Part shown: one piece after another, positions 54,126 through 63,245 of the stretch | Layout: each line of letters starts with the position of its first letter | Numbering within the stretch: position 1 is the stretch's first letter | Assembly: GCA_963977675.1 (NCBI GenBank) | Contig: CAXBPY010000006.1 | Span: 3,861 to 67,860, forward strand | Source: CAXBPY01 sp003455275 | GTDB taxonomy: Bacteria; Bacteroidota; Bacteroidia; Chitinophagales; UBA10324 | DNA length: 64,000 nucleotides | Reading direction: 5' to 3' | Program-made: the position numbers and the translations under genes | The notes under the pieces: model-generated | Databases searched by the model: none | Seen by the model: the letters and a program-made list of their open reading frames with translations, nothing else | Told to the model about the DNA's origin: nothing

Positions 54126-55409
54126 ATGAATTTCGAAAACAGTTTATCATACGCGCAGGAGCAGGATGAAAAAGATGCGCTGAGAAAATTTCGTGAACGC
54201 TTTCACATTCCACAACACAATGGAAAAGATGCAATTTATCTCTGCGGAAATTCTCTTGGGTTACTGCCGAAAAGTGCACGCAGTTTTGTAGAACAGGAAT
54301 TTTTGGATTGGGAAAAGTTAGGTGTTGAAGGACACTTCGATGCGAAGAACCCGTGGTTTCCGTATCATCATTTCGGTAGAAAACAATTGGCGGAAATTGT
54401 TGGTGCAAAGGAAGAAGAGGTGGTGGCGATGAATTCACTCACTGCTAATCTTCACCTGCTGATGGTTTCTTTCTATCAACCGAAAGGAGCAAGAAAAAAA
54501 ATTATGATGGAGGCAAATGCTTTTCCATCCGACCAATATGCGATTGAAACACAAGTAAAATTTCATAGTGGAAATCCTGAAACTGATATCATTGAAATTT
54601 CTCCGAGAGAAAATGAATTCACGCTTCGCACCGAAGACATTCTCGAACAGATTGAAAAAAATAAAAATGAACTCGCACTTATACTTTTCGGTGGAGTAAA
54701 TTATTTGAGCGGACAGTATTTTGATTTGAAAAAAATTACTGACGCAGGTCATGCTGCAGGTGTAACAGTTGGTTTTGATTTAGCGCACGCTGCTGGAAAC
54801 ATTGCGCTGCAACTCCACGACTGGAATATTGATTTTGCTTGCTGGTGTTCCTACAAATATCTCAACAGCGGCGCAGGGGGTGTGGGTGGAATTTTTATTC
54901 ACGAAAAACACAGTGGCAAAAATGATTTACCTCGCTTCGCCGGTTGGTGGGGAAATGATGAAGCAACAAGGTTCCAAATGAAGAAAGGATTTTTTCCGCA
55001 GGCAGGAGCTGGTGCGTGGCAGGTGAGTAATGCGCCGGTGTTTGCAATGGCAATTCATCGTGCGTCGTTGGAAATTTTTTCAGAAGCAGGAATCAAAAAC
55101 CTGAGAGCGAAGAGCGAACAACTCACTTCTTACTTAGAATTCATCATCAAAGATTTCAATCAGAAAAATCCGGAGTACGAATTGAAAATCATCACACCAA
55201 AAAATATTTCTGAGCGCGGGTGCCAACTTTCACTCATCGCAAAAAAAGACGGAAAGAAAATTTTCGAGCAACTCACTTCGCACGGAGTAATTGCCGACTG
55301 GCGCGAACCAAATGTCATTCGCATGTCGCCTGTGCCGCTTTATAATTCTTTTACTGATGTGTTTAGAGTTGGAGAAGTATTGAGTAAGATTTTTGAAAAG
55401 GTTAAATAG
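54126..55409 (+). CDS. kynU: Kynureninase
   Basis: 427 residues. PLP enzyme: YLCGNSLGLLPKSARSFVEQEF, VGFDLAHAAGNIALQLHDW (Asp for PLP ring), and DFACWCSYKYLNSGAGGVGG with Schiff-base K244. Cleaves kynurenine to anthranilate and 3-hydroxykynurenine to 3-hydroxyanthranilate plus alanine. Followed after 69 bases by kmo, with the repeat element in between; the two likely form one operon. Neither tryptophan dioxygenase nor the downstream 3-hydroxyanthranilate dioxygenase is in the window. Confidence 0.95.
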   Translation: MNFENSLSYAQEQDEKDALRKFRERFHIPQHNGKDAIYLCGNSLGLLPKSARSFVEQEFLDWEKLGVEGHFDAKNPWFPYHHFGRKQLAEIVGAKEEEVVAMNSLTANLHLLMVSFYQPKGARKKIMMEANAFPSDQYAIETQVKFHSGNPETDIIEISPRENEFTLRTEDILEQIEKNKNELALILFGGVNYLSGQYFDLKKITDAGHAAGVTVGFDLAHAAGNIALQLHDWNIDFACWCSYKYLNSGAGGVGGIFIHEKHSGKNDLPRFAGWWGNDEATRFQMKKGFFPQAGAGAWQVSNAPVFAMAIHRASLEIFSEAGIKNLRAKSEQLTSYLEFIIKDFNQKNPEYELKIITPKNISERGCQLSLIAKKDGKKIFEQLTSHGVIADWREPNVIRMSPVPLYNSFTDVFRVGEVLSKIFEKVK

Positions 55410-55463
55410 CCACAAAGGCACTATGTCACAAAGAAGTTAATGGTGACTTTGTGTCTTCGTGGC
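55409..55463. repeat. Imperfect intergenic palindrome, GCCACGAAGACACAAAG family
   Basis: GCCACAAAGGCAC and CACAAAG (55409-55433) face CTTTGTGTCTTCGTGG (55447-55462). The right arm, reversed, equals the left arm of the element at 17146-17161 but for one base. It fills the kynU-kmo gap, starting at the last base of the kynU stop codon. Confidence 0.65.
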
Positions 55464-55478
55464 AAAAAAAAATTTTGA

Positions 55479-56813
55479 ATGGAAAAACAAGCAACAATTC
55501 TCGGTGCCGGATTAGTAGGTTCTCTACTCTCTGTATATCTCGCCAAGCGCGGATACAAGGTTGACATTTACGAGCGCCGCCCCGATATGCGCAAAGAAAA
55601 AATCGCAGCAGGTCGCAGCATCAATCTCGCGCTGAGCGACAGAGGTTGGCGCGGACTCGCAGGCGCCGGACTCGAAGAAGAAATTCGCAAAGTCGCAATA
55701 CCCATGTATGCGCGCATGGTTCATAACACAGATGGAAGTTTGTCGTCGCAACCTTATGGTCTAAAAGGCGAAGCCATTTATTCTGTGTCGCGCGGCGGAC
55801 TCAACATGGCGATGATGGATTTGGCGGAGAAGCAACCGGGCGTGAAAATTTATTTCAATCAGCGCTGCGACGAAGTGAACCTCGAAAAAGGAGAAATGAT
55901 TTTTGAAGACAACAATCACACGCGCATCACCAAAAATTCAGAACTCATTTTTGGAGCCGACGGCGCTTTCTCTGCGCTGCGTGGCGCTATGCTCAAAACC
56001 GACCGATTCAATTATGCGCAGACTTACATCGAGCACAGTTACAAGGAACTTCATATTCCTGCAGGCGAAGGAGGAAAATTTCTCATGGAAAAAAATGCGC
56101 TTCACATCTGGCCCCGGAAAAATTTCATGCTAATTGCGCTGCCGAATATGGATGGAAGTTTTACCTGCACTTTGTTTTTTCAAACAGAGGGCGAAGAATC
56201 TTTTGCCGCATTGAAAACTGAAAATGATGTCGAACAGTTTTTCAAAAAATATTTTGCTGATGCCATTGCGCTGATGCCGGATTACAAAAAAGTTTTTTTC
56301 GCAAACCCCACTTCGTCCCTGCCTTACATCAAGTGTTATCCGTGGACTTATAAAAATAAAGTTGCGCTCATTGGCGATGCGGCGCACGCTGTGGTTCCGT
56401 TTTTCGGGCAGGGAATGAATTGCGGTTTTGAAGATTGCCGAATACTTGGTGAGTTGATGGATGAACACGGCGATGACTGGAAAACAATTTTCCCGTTGTA
56501 TCAGCAATCGCGCAAACCGAATGCCGATGCCATTCTCGAGCTCGCGTTGAATAATTTTATAGAGATGCGCGACCTTGTTGCCGACAAAAAATTCCTGCGC
56601 AAAAAACAAATCGAGAAAATGGTGGCGAATGCTTTTCCCGAAAAGTTTATTCCTGCTTACAGCATGGTTTCATTCACGCACATTCCATACGCCGAGGCGC
56701 AGCGAATTGGCAAGCACCACAATGAATTATTGGAGAAATTATTTCTGGTAGAAAATCTTGAAGAGAAATTTTCTTCGGATGAAATACAGGAGATGATAAA
56801 AGAATATTTATGA
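55479..56813 (+). CDS. kmo: Kynurenine 3-monooxygenase
   Basis: 444 residues. FAD-binding start ILGAGLVGSLLSVYLAKRGY with dinucleotide GxGxxG, KVDIYERRPDMR and GRSINLALSDRGWRG (KMO-specific), then ALIGDAAHAVVPFFGQGMN, the second flavin motif. Hydroxylates kynurenine with NADPH and O2. The C-terminal about 60 residues are less conserved. With kynU it leads to 3-hydroxyanthranilate, a quinolinate and NAD precursor. A palindromic repeat follows the stop. Confidence 0.95.
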   Translation: MEKQATILGAGLVGSLLSVYLAKRGYKVDIYERRPDMRKEKIAAGRSINLALSDRGWRGLAGAGLEEEIRKVAIPMYARMVHNTDGSLSSQPYGLKGEAIYSVSRGGLNMAMMDLAEKQPGVKIYFNQRCDEVNLEKGEMIFEDNNHTRITKNSELIFGADGAFSALRGAMLKTDRFNYAQTYIEHSYKELHIPAGEGGKFLMEKNALHIWPRKNFMLIALPNMDGSFTCTLFFQTEGEESFAALKTENDVEQFFKKYFADAIALMPDYKKVFFANPTSSLPYIKCYPWTYKNKVALIGDAAHAVVPFFGQGMNCGFEDCRILGELMDEHGDDWKTIFPLYQQSRKPNADAILELALNNFIEMRDLVADKKFLRKKQIEKMVANAFPEKFIPAYSMVSFTHIPYAEAQRIGKHHNELLEKLFLVENLEEKFSSDEIQEMIKEYL

Positions 56814-56821
56814 GTGAATTG

Positions 56822-56892
56822 GACACGGAAAAACACGGATGCTGCGGATAAGAACAGATAAATAAAATCCGTGTTCATCCGTTTCATCCGTT
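56822..56892. repeat. Imperfect intergenic palindrome, ACACGGAT family
   Basis: ACACGGAT (56833-56840) with ATCCGTGT (56867-56874), plus a second CATCCGTTTCATCCGT string beyond. It lies between convergent kmo and the Fe-S carrier gene. It may also act as a transcription stop, but there is no T-run. Confidence 0.5.
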
Positions 56893-56920
56893 AAAATCAG
56901 TGCCCCATTGTATTTGGTAT

Positions 56921-57250
56921 TTAAACAGCAAAACTCTCCCCGCAAGCACAGGTGCGGGTAGCATTCGGGTTCACAAAGTGAAATCCCTTTCCGTTCAGCC
57001 CGTCGCTATGGTCGAGGGTGGTTCCGCACAGATATAAAAAACTGCGGAGGTCGGTAACGAGTTTCATTCCTTTATCTTCAAAAACCTGGTCGTCTTTTTT
57101 CAGGTCGTGGTCAAACTCCATCTTGTAGCTCAAGCCGCTGCAACCGCCGCCCACAACAGACACGCGCACAAAATTTTCATTTACACTTTTGTTTTCGCTC
57201 TTCAGAATTTCCAGCACTTTATTTTTTGCGTTCTCGCTAATGAGTATCAT
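56921..57250 (-). CDS. A-type iron-sulfur carrier (IscA/ErpA/SufA)
   Basis: 109 residues. HesB fold with the three conserved cysteines C37 (GGGCSGLSY), C101 and C103 (TRTCACGESF). Carries [2Fe-2S] or [4Fe-4S] clusters to apoproteins. No iscS, iscU or suf neighbours, so the exact subtype is not decided. Stand-alone, divergent from the methylmalonyl-CoA epimerase gene. Confidence 0.92.
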   Translation of the reverse strand: MILISENAKNKVLEILKSENKSVNENFVRVSVVGGGCSGLSYKMEFDHDLKKDDQVFEDKGMKLVTDLRSFLYLCGTTLDHSDGLNGKGFHFVNPNATRTCACGESFAV

Positions 57251-57284
57251 GACTAATTGGTTTTCTCCTGCAAATTTAGGTCTT

Positions 57285-57378
57285 CACCACCGAGTAACAC
57301 AGAGTTATTTCACAGAGTTCCTCGGAGTTCAAAAACGCTGTACTACTCCTGGCTTAAACTCAGAGAAACTCTTTGGTA
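57285..57378. repeat. Imperfect intergenic repeat, CACCACCGAG...ACACAGAG family
   Basis: CACCACCGAGTAACACAGAG and TTATTTCACAGAGTTCCTCG (from 57285) face a looser CAGAGAAACTCTTTGGT (57361-57377). Located upstream of the mce ATG at 57413, so it may fall in its leader. Confidence 0.4.
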
Positions 57379-57412
57379 AAAACTTTATTTTCATCTTTGT
57401 AAAAAAGAATTC

Positions 57413-57820
57413 ATGCAGAAAGTCGAACACATTGGTATAGCAGTAAAGAATCTGGAAGCAAGTAAAAAATTATTTGAATCACTACTCAATACTTTTTGCT
57501 ATAAAGTAGAAAGCGTGGAATCAGAAATGGTGAGCACCGCTTTCTTCAAAGTCGGCGACACAAAAATTGAACTGCTCGAAACCACTAATCCCGAAGGAGC
57601 AGTTGGAAAATTTATAGAGAAGCGTGGCGAAGGATTGCATCACATTGCCTACGAGGTTGCCGACATTCACGCTGAAATAAAAAGATTGAAAGCGGCAGGA
57701 TTTGTTTTCACCCGCCAAGAACCTTTCCGCGGCGCAGATAACAAGATGGTCATCTTCCTTCACCCCAAAAGCACGAATGGAGTGCTGATTGAATTGTGTC
57801 AGGAGATAGTTGGTGGGTAG
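57413..57820 (+). CDS. mce: Methylmalonyl-CoA epimerase
   Basis: 135 residues. VOC (glyoxalase) fold: QKVEHIGIAVKNLEASKKLF at the start supplies a metal His, GLHHIAYEVADI the second His, and VLIELCQE the Glu. Interconverts (R)- and (S)-methylmalonyl-CoA, feeding the B12-dependent mutase, part of which appears at the window end (63747). The last three codons and stop lie in an intergenic repeat. Confidence 0.92.
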   Translation: MQKVEHIGIAVKNLEASKKLFESLLNTFCYKVESVESEMVSTAFFKVGDTKIELLETTNPEGAVGKFIEKRGEGLHHIAYEVADIHAEIKRLKAAGFVFTRQEPFRGADNKMVIFLHPKSTNGVLIELCQEIVGG

Positions 57821-57872
57821 TGGATCGTAGTTCGTAGCAAACACCACCAACCATGAGCTCCGAACTATAAAC
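57811..57872. repeat. Inverted repeat across convergent mce and trmB stops
   Basis: TGGTGGGTAGTGG and TCGTAGTTCGTAG (57811-57836) face CCACCAACCATGAGCTCCGAACTATAAACC (57844-57872, in two pieces). Both the mce stop (57818-57820) and the trmB stop (57865-57867) fall inside it. Related to 3001-3035. Confidence 0.5.
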
Positions 57873-58506
57873 CGAACTTCACATACTTAATTGTCTTACC
57901 TTTTTTCAGATTCATTTCTTCGTAATAAGTTTTCACATCCAGAATTTTATCGGGCAACCCATTTGCATAAATATCATTCGAGTGCCAGAGCATTTTCAAT
58001 TTCAGTTCTGCAATTATTTCCAAAGTGAATTCATACAATTCAGTTGAATCAGTTTTCAGATGAATGATTCCGTTCGGCTTTAACACTTCGCGATAGATGG
58101 AAATAAATTTAGGTGAAGTCAATCGCCGCTTTGCTTCACTCTTTGGTAAATGAGGATCAGAAAAGGTGAGCCAGATTTCGTCAATAGAATTCTTCTCAAA
58201 ATATTCGGACAAATGATCAACCTGCGCTCGCAGAAAGCAGACATTTTTTATCTGCTCTTCTGTTGCAGTTTTAGCTCCGCGCCAAATTCGTGCGCCTTTA
58301 ATATCAATGCCAATAAAATTTCTTTCAGGGAATAATCTTGCAAGTGCCAATGAATATTCGCCCTTACCGCAGCCAAGTTCAAGTGTGATGGAATTTTTAT
58401 TCTGAAAAAATTTTTCATTCCACAACCCTTTCATCGCAGTTGCTTTCTGAAAAACATTGGTGAATGTTTCCATCTCGGCAAAATGTTTCAACTTGTTCTT
58501 TCCCAT
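57865..58506 (-). CDS. trmB: tRNA (guanine-N7)-methyltransferase
   Basis: 213 residues. Class I SAM methyltransferase: LELGCGKGEYSLALARLFP (SAM motif), FIGIDIKGARIWRGA, and the family-specific DEIWLTFSDPHLPKSEAKRRL with catalytic Asp. Makes m7G46 in the variable loop of many tRNAs. Stand-alone, convergent with mce. Confidence 0.94.
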   Translation of the reverse strand: MGKNKLKHFAEMETFTNVFQKATAMKGLWNEKFFQNKNSITLELGCGKGEYSLALARLFPERNFIGIDIKGARIWRGAKTATEEQIKNVCFLRAQVDHLSEYFEKNSIDEIWLTFSDPHLPKSEAKRRLTSPKFISIYREVLKPNGIIHLKTDSTELYEFTLEIIAELKLKMLWHSNDIYANGLPDKILDVKTYYEEMNLKKGKTIKYVKFGL

Positions 58507-58691
58507 AGCGCCGCGAAAGAAAATAATCGAACGCTCATGAAAAAATCGGTTCAGCTGTTTTTACAGATCATTATGGTTAACACAGATAAATAATTTACAG
58601 ATTGCTTTTATTTCGGCAATATGGTTTCATTAGTTTCGACCGCTGAATTTCATTTTCAAATTTTCCAATTTCCAAATCTTCAAATTGTATC

Positions 58692-59474
58692 ATGTCATTC
58701 AACAATCTTCTTCTTGAAACAAACAACGGAGTTGCAACCATCACGCTGAATCGCCCTGATGTTTACAACGCATTTAATGATGAACTCACATTCGAATTGC
58801 AGGATGCACTGAAAGAATGTGAGAAGAATAAAGATGTGCGTGTGGTGGTGCTCACTGGTGCGGGCAAAGCATTTTGCAGCGGTCAGGATTTGAAAGCCGC
58901 AGCCGCAGCGGGTATCCGCAGTTTCAAAGATTCATTAGAGAAAAGATATAATCCGATTATTCGCGCGATGCGCAACATGGCGAAACCAATAGTGTGTCGC
59001 CTCAATGGTGTTGCAGCTGGAGCGGGGTGTTCAGTTGCACTTGCGTGCGATGTGATAGTTGCAGGAGAAGGCGCATACTTCAGCGAGGCGTTCATCAATA
59101 TTGCGTTGGTGCCTGATAGTGGCTCTACTTATTTTCTTCCGAGAACAGTTGGCGGTGTTCGCGCTTTTGAATATTGCACTATGGCTACAAAAGTTTCTGC
59201 CACTGAAGCACAGCAAATGGGAATGATAAATCGTGTAGTGAAACCTGAAGAGCTGGATGCAGAAGTAAAAAAATTTACTGACTATTATGCTGCTGCTCCA
59301 ACAAAAGCAATCGGCATGATTAAAAAAATGCTGAACAAATCTTTTCACTCTGATTTAGAAGCAATGCTTGAATATGAAAGCTACTGCCAGGAAATTGCAG
59401 GTAGCAGCAAGGACAACAAGGAAGGCGTGACTGCATTTATAGAAAAACGCAAGCCGGTGTTCAAAGGCGAATGA
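58692..59474 (+). CDS. PaaG-like enoyl-CoA hydratase/isomerase
   Basis: 260 residues of the crotonase fold: VATITLNRPDVYNAFNDEL, GAGKAFCSGQDLKAAAAAG (oxyanion hole), GVAAGAGCSVALACDVIVA, and FSEAFINIALVPDSGSTYFL with the Asp typical of PaaG (1,2-epoxyphenylacetyl-CoA isomerase). PaaG acts in phenylacetate breakdown; no other paa gene is in the window, so it may be a general enoyl-CoA isomerase. It is preceded by a 185-base gap in which I see only an ACAG-rich direct repeat (ACAGATAAATAATTTACAGA at about 58574). Confidence 0.85.
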   Translation: MSFNNLLLETNNGVATITLNRPDVYNAFNDELTFELQDALKECEKNKDVRVVVLTGAGKAFCSGQDLKAAAAAGIRSFKDSLEKRYNPIIRAMRNMAKPIVCRLNGVAAGAGCSVALACDVIVAGEGAYFSEAFINIALVPDSGSTYFLPRTVGGVRAFEYCTMATKVSATEAQQMGMINRVVKPEELDAEVKKFTDYYAAAPTKAIGMIKKMLNKSFHSDLEAMLEYESYCQEIAGSSKDNKEGVTAFIEKRKPVFKGE

Positions 59475-59568
59475 TTTTTCTTTTGTTACTCCGATCAGAG
59501 ATTCAGAGAATTTTTTTTCTCTGAACTTATATTTAACTAATCTGTTCATTCAATAGAAAAATTTTTTT

Positions 59569-60285
59569 ATGAAAACTATCCTATACAAAGCTGAAGAGCG
59601 CGGACACGCGAATCATGGTTGGCTGGATGCACATCACACTTTTAGTTTTGCAAATTATTATGATCAAGAAAAGGTGCACTTCGGTGTTCTGCGGGTGCTG
59701 AATGATGACTCAATTGAAGGCGGAATGGGGTTTGGAATGCATCCGCATGACAATATGGAAATCATAACGATCATGCTTGAAGGCTCACTCGAACATAAAG
59801 ACAGCATGGGAAATCATGGAGTGATTGGACCAGGCGAGATTCAGGTAATGAGCGCCGGCACCGGAATTTATCACAGCGAATTCAATCATAACAAAGACAA
59901 GAAGGCAAAACTTTTTCAAATCTGGATGTTCCCAAAAATGCAGAATGTGACTCCGCGATATGATCAGATGAAACTGGAAGTAAGTGAGAGAAAAAATATA
60001 TGGCAACAAATTGTTCAACCGGGCCCCGCAGAAAAAGGATTGTGGATTCATCAGAATGCCTGGCTTAGCATTGGGCAATTTGATTCAGGAACAGAAACTG
60101 AATATAAAATAAAGCGCGAACGCAATGGCGCCTATATCATGGTGATAGATGGAAGCATAGAAGTGAACCAACAAACACTAAACCGCCGGGATGGAATCGG
60201 GATTTCGAATATTGAGTCTGTCAAAATAAAAGTGAATGCAGATTCTGAAATTCTGTTGATGGATGTGCCAATGACAGTGAATTAA
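59569..60285 (+). CDS. Pirin family protein
   Basis: 238 residues, bicupin fold. ARGHANHGWLDAHHTFSFANY opens the domain; the metal ligands lie in MHPHDNMEIITIMLEGSLEHKD (two His, one Glu) and the later HSEFNH. The C-terminal cupin half ends in EILLMDVPM. Pirins bind Fe2+ and some cleave quercetin-like substrates; in bacteria they are often of unknown role. Stand-alone gene, convergent with the peptidase. Confidence 0.9.
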   Translation: MKTILYKAEERGHANHGWLDAHHTFSFANYYDQEKVHFGVLRVLNDDSIEGGMGFGMHPHDNMEIITIMLEGSLEHKDSMGNHGVIGPGEIQVMSAGTGIYHSEFNHNKDKKAKLFQIWMFPKMQNVTPRYDQMKLEVSERKNIWQQIVQPGPAEKGLWIHQNAWLSIGQFDSGTETEYKIKRERNGAYIMVIDGSIEVNQQTLNRRDGIGISNIESVKIKVNADSEILLMDVPMTVN

Positions 60286-60293
60286 ATCTGCAA

Positions 60294-62168
60294 TCAACCA
60301 TTCTTCGGATTCCAGTCAATGAACACGCCATGAAGCAGTCGAACCGATTGGATTTTTGATTTCGTTTTAACCTGAACTGTTATTTCCTTTTTCGATTCCC
60401 ACTCATTGGCTGAGAAATAAAAAGTTTCTATTCCGCTTTCTACCAATACCTGAATTTTAAAAGGAACCGGCAATCCTCCGGTGTTTGAAATCGTAATGCT
60501 GGCTGAATTTCCGTTTACTGAAATATTTTTCACTTCGAGATCAAAATAGTTTGGTTCAAAAAACCACGCACGCCAAAACCAATTTAAATTTTTTCCGCTC
60601 ACATCATTGAAAGTGTTAAAGAAGTCATAAGGAACAGGATGCTTGCCATTCCATCGGAGCATGTATTGGTTCAAACATTTTTTGAAGAGTGTATCACCTA
60701 GCAAACTTCGAAGCGCCTCATATGCAAGCGCAGGTTTTCCATATGAATTAAATTCATAAGGCAAGCCTTTCAATTGTGTTGATTCAGTCATGAGTGGTGA
60801 AGTAAGTTTTTTTCTTGCCTTCTTTAAATTATGCGGAACATAAAAATTAGTGAAGACCCAGTCGGCAATGCTGTCGAGTTCGTAACGAGAATAGTTCAGT
60901 TCATTGAATGCAGCCCAACCCTCGTCCATCCAGCCATAGCGCGATTCATTAATCCCCATGAAAAAAGGAAAGTAAGTATGAGCAATTTCATGCGCAGTGG
61001 TGGCAACCCAATCATCATAATCAGGATCGCTCATATCATTTACCATCATAGGATATTCCATGAAACTGTTCCCGTTAAACAAAATCATTTTCGAATAAGG
61101 ATAGATTACACCGGGCAATGAATCTGAAAAAAAGCGCAAACACTTTTTTCCCAAATCAACTTCTTTCTGAAAATCTTTTGAGTCGACAGCATATGCAGAC
61201 TGTACACTTACTCTTCCCCAACGGCTACCTGGAATATTTACTCCGCCTGCATCCCAGAGAAAGTGATTACTGATTCCGAAGGCTACATCTGTTACATTCT
61301 TAGCAGAATATTTCCATGCACCAGATGGCACAAGCTGCTTCATACTTGCGAAATCTTTCTCTGTTATCAGGTGAATTGTAGAGTCGAAGCGCTGTGCAGT
61401 ATTGAGTTTGCCCGAAAGCATTCCGGATAAAACTTCATTCTCATTTTTTAATTCACCGGTTGACCAAACCACGAATCCGGCCGGAGCATGTATAGTAAAA
61501 TCATAGTCATTAAAATCATTATAAAATTCCTGCAGTTCCGTAAAGTCAGTTTGGTCCCAATGATTTACATCGTCATAGACATCTACGCGCGGATACCAGT
61601 ATGCAAGAAAAAAAGTTGTACTGTCAATCACGCCATCGCGTGGTTGATCACTCCGGCTATCTTCAGACAATTCATAATTCCATTTTACAGAAATCTCAAC
61701 TGAAGTTTTTGGCGGAAGTGGTTTATCCAGATGAATAAACTCACGCGTACCATTGCTTCCCGGGGCAATTTTCAAAGCAGAAGTTTTTTCTTTTTTGTCA
61801 ACCATGAGCGAAATAATATTCATACCATCTGTAAAATATCCGCTGGTGACTTTTGAATCGCGATGTGCATTTTTCCTATGCGCATTCTGAACTAGCCTGA
61901 AATAAATTTCATGCAATGTGTCGGGGCTTCCGTTGTAGTAATAAATAGTTTCGCTGCCACTGATGATTCTTGACGGAGGAGCAACTGTAACATCCATCAC
62001 ATATTTCCCAAAGTTTTGCCAATAATCAGCGCCGGGTTTTCCATCTGCACTCCGGGTTTTATTTTGAAATGCTTGCTGAAAATTCTTATTCATGGGCAGA
62101 TCTTGCTGTGCAAAAATTTTGGATGAGAAAAAAAACAGAAGAGAAATGGAAAGAAAAACTTTTATCAT
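60294..62168 (-). CDS. Secreted M1 family metallopeptidase
   Basis: 624 residues. Signal peptide MIKVFLSISLLFFFSSKIFAQ. The long N-terminal saddle domain ends in TTAHEIAHTYFPFFMGINES (zinc HExxH) with the third ligand Glu in YGWMDEGWAAF. It lacks the cytosolic-type GAMEN loop in usual form (SFMEYPMMVND instead), which suggests an extracellular or periplasmic aminopeptidase of a divergent M1 subgroup. The C-terminal about 100 residues form an Ig-like domain (GNSASITISNTGG). No T9SS tail. It is divergent from the cytochrome gene over 136 bases. Confidence 0.88.
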   Translation of the reverse strand: MIKVFLSISLLFFFSSKIFAQQDLPMNKNFQQAFQNKTRSADGKPGADYWQNFGKYVMDVTVAPPSRIISGSETIYYYNGSPDTLHEIYFRLVQNAHRKNAHRDSKVTSGYFTDGMNIISLMVDKKEKTSALKIAPGSNGTREFIHLDKPLPPKTSVEISVKWNYELSEDSRSDQPRDGVIDSTTFFLAYWYPRVDVYDDVNHWDQTDFTELQEFYNDFNDYDFTIHAPAGFVVWSTGELKNENEVLSGMLSGKLNTAQRFDSTIHLITEKDFASMKQLVPSGAWKYSAKNVTDVAFGISNHFLWDAGGVNIPGSRWGRVSVQSAYAVDSKDFQKEVDLGKKCLRFFSDSLPGVIYPYSKMILFNGNSFMEYPMMVNDMSDPDYDDWVATTAHEIAHTYFPFFMGINESRYGWMDEGWAAFNELNYSRYELDSIADWVFTNFYVPHNLKKARKKLTSPLMTESTQLKGLPYEFNSYGKPALAYEALRSLLGDTLFKKCLNQYMLRWNGKHPVPYDFFNTFNDVSGKNLNWFWRAWFFEPNYFDLEVKNISVNGNSASITISNTGGLPVPFKIQVLVESGIETFYFSANEWESKKEITVQVKTKSKIQSVRLLHGVFIDWNPKNG

Positions 62169-62304
62169 GTGTGATGGAAAAAAAATTCCTGCGAAACTTA
62201 AGCCACGATCACGAACCGCAAACGAAAAATATTTTTATTCTTAATTATTCAACAACAAATCCAACAATAATCTCATTGCTTACAAGAAGTATTTTCGTCG
62301 CGTC

Positions 62305-62985
62305 ATGAAAAAAATAATTAACAAGCATCCGCTCGTTATCCGATGGACTCACTGGTTCAATTTTCCTGTTCTCGGTGTTATGATCTGGAGCGGCTTGCTC
62401 ATTTATTGGGCAAATGATATTTATAAAATTCAAATTGGCGAATGGCTGGTGTTTCATTTTTTTCCTGACTCAGTTTACCATGCGCTTGGATTGAATCAGC
62501 ATCTCTCAGAAGGCATGGCGTATCATTTTACATTTATGTGGATCTTTATGTTGAACGGCCTGCTCTACATTATTTATACAATTTTCTCAGGTGAGTGGCG
62601 ATACCTTCTTCCTTCGAAAAATTCTTTCTCAGAAGCATGGTCTGTTTTGCTTCATGATTTGTATCTGTCACGAAAACCATTACCTGAAAAAAAATTTAAT
62701 GGAGCCCAACAAATTGCCTACACAGCAATAATTGTGATGGGAATTTTTTCAGTTCTCAGTGGAATAGCAATATACAAACCCGTTCAGTGGGGCACGGTAA
62801 CCGCAATACTTGGTGGCTACGAGAGCGCACGGATGATTCATTTCATACTTACAGCCGGATATGTTTTGTTTTTCCTTGTTCATATTATGCAGGTGATTCG
62901 TGCCGGCTGGAATAATTTCAGAGCCATGATTACAGGATGGGAGGTAAGGAAATACAAACCTGAAGACAGTAGCCGGAAGAATTGA
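62305..62985 (+). CDS. Cytochrome b561/thiosulfate reductase-type cytochrome b subunit
   Basis: 226 residues, four main membrane helices. Conserved His occur in VIRWTHWFNFPVL (about 15), FHFFPD..YHALG, MAYHFTFMW (about 75) and MIHFILTAGYVLFFLVHIMQ (about 175-195), suitable for two b-heme positions. The family (DsrM/NarI-like Ni/Fe hydrogenase or formate dehydrogenase gamma) usually works with a molybdopterin or Fe-S partner; none is adjacent, only a small basic protein and a TonB-domain protein. It may therefore be a diheme quinone reductase on its own. Confidence 0.75.
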   Translation: MKKIINKHPLVIRWTHWFNFPVLGVMIWSGLLIYWANDIYKIQIGEWLVFHFFPDSVYHALGLNQHLSEGMAYHFTFMWIFMLNGLLYIIYTIFSGEWRYLLPSKNSFSEAWSVLLHDLYLSRKPLPEKKFNGAQQIAYTAIIVMGIFSVLSGIAIYKPVQWGTVTAILGGYESARMIHFILTAGYVLFFLVHIMQVIRAGWNNFRAMITGWEVRKYKPEDSSRKN

Positions 62986-63024
62986 GAAATTTCAAATTCA
63001 TAATTTGCACTTCGAAAAATTTTT

Positions 63025-63243
63025 ATGAAGAAGAAATCGAAAAAGAAAAAAGACAATGCAAAAGTGAATCCTGAACTGGATGGTTTGGATTTGCGATTCA
63101 ATAGTTTCGGGCAAATGACCTCCACTATGTCATTGGATGAACTCAATAGTTTTTTAAACCGGAATGTGAAGGATAAAAAACTGGAAGAGAAAATTGAAAC
63201 TGAAAGCAAGCGAAAAGAAGAATCAAAAACGAAGAAAAAATAA
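63025..63243 (+). CDS. Small Lys/Glu-rich conserved protein
   Basis: 72 residues. Both ends are highly charged (MKKKSKKKKDN and EESKTKKK); the centre, NPELDGLDLRFNSFGQMTST and MSLDELNSFLNRNVKDKKL, is the ordered part, predicted helical. The same central pattern (GLDxRxNSFGE...xxDxxNxFLN) is familiar to me from Bacteroidota genomes, but no function is known. 40 bases after the cytochrome gene and 3 before the TonB gene, so it is probably cotranscribed with both. Confidence 0.75.
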   Translation: MKKKSKKKKDNAKVNPELDGLDLRFNSFGQMTSTMSLDELNSFLNRNVKDKKLEEKIETESKRKEESKTKKK

Positions 63244-63245
63244 TT

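Noticed and set aside
59502..59525. Hairpin TTCAGAGA...TCTCTGAA between the PaaG-like and pirin genes as terminator
   Set aside because: The arms pair, but no T-run follows and the loop is itself AT-rich; support is too weak to list it as a feature.
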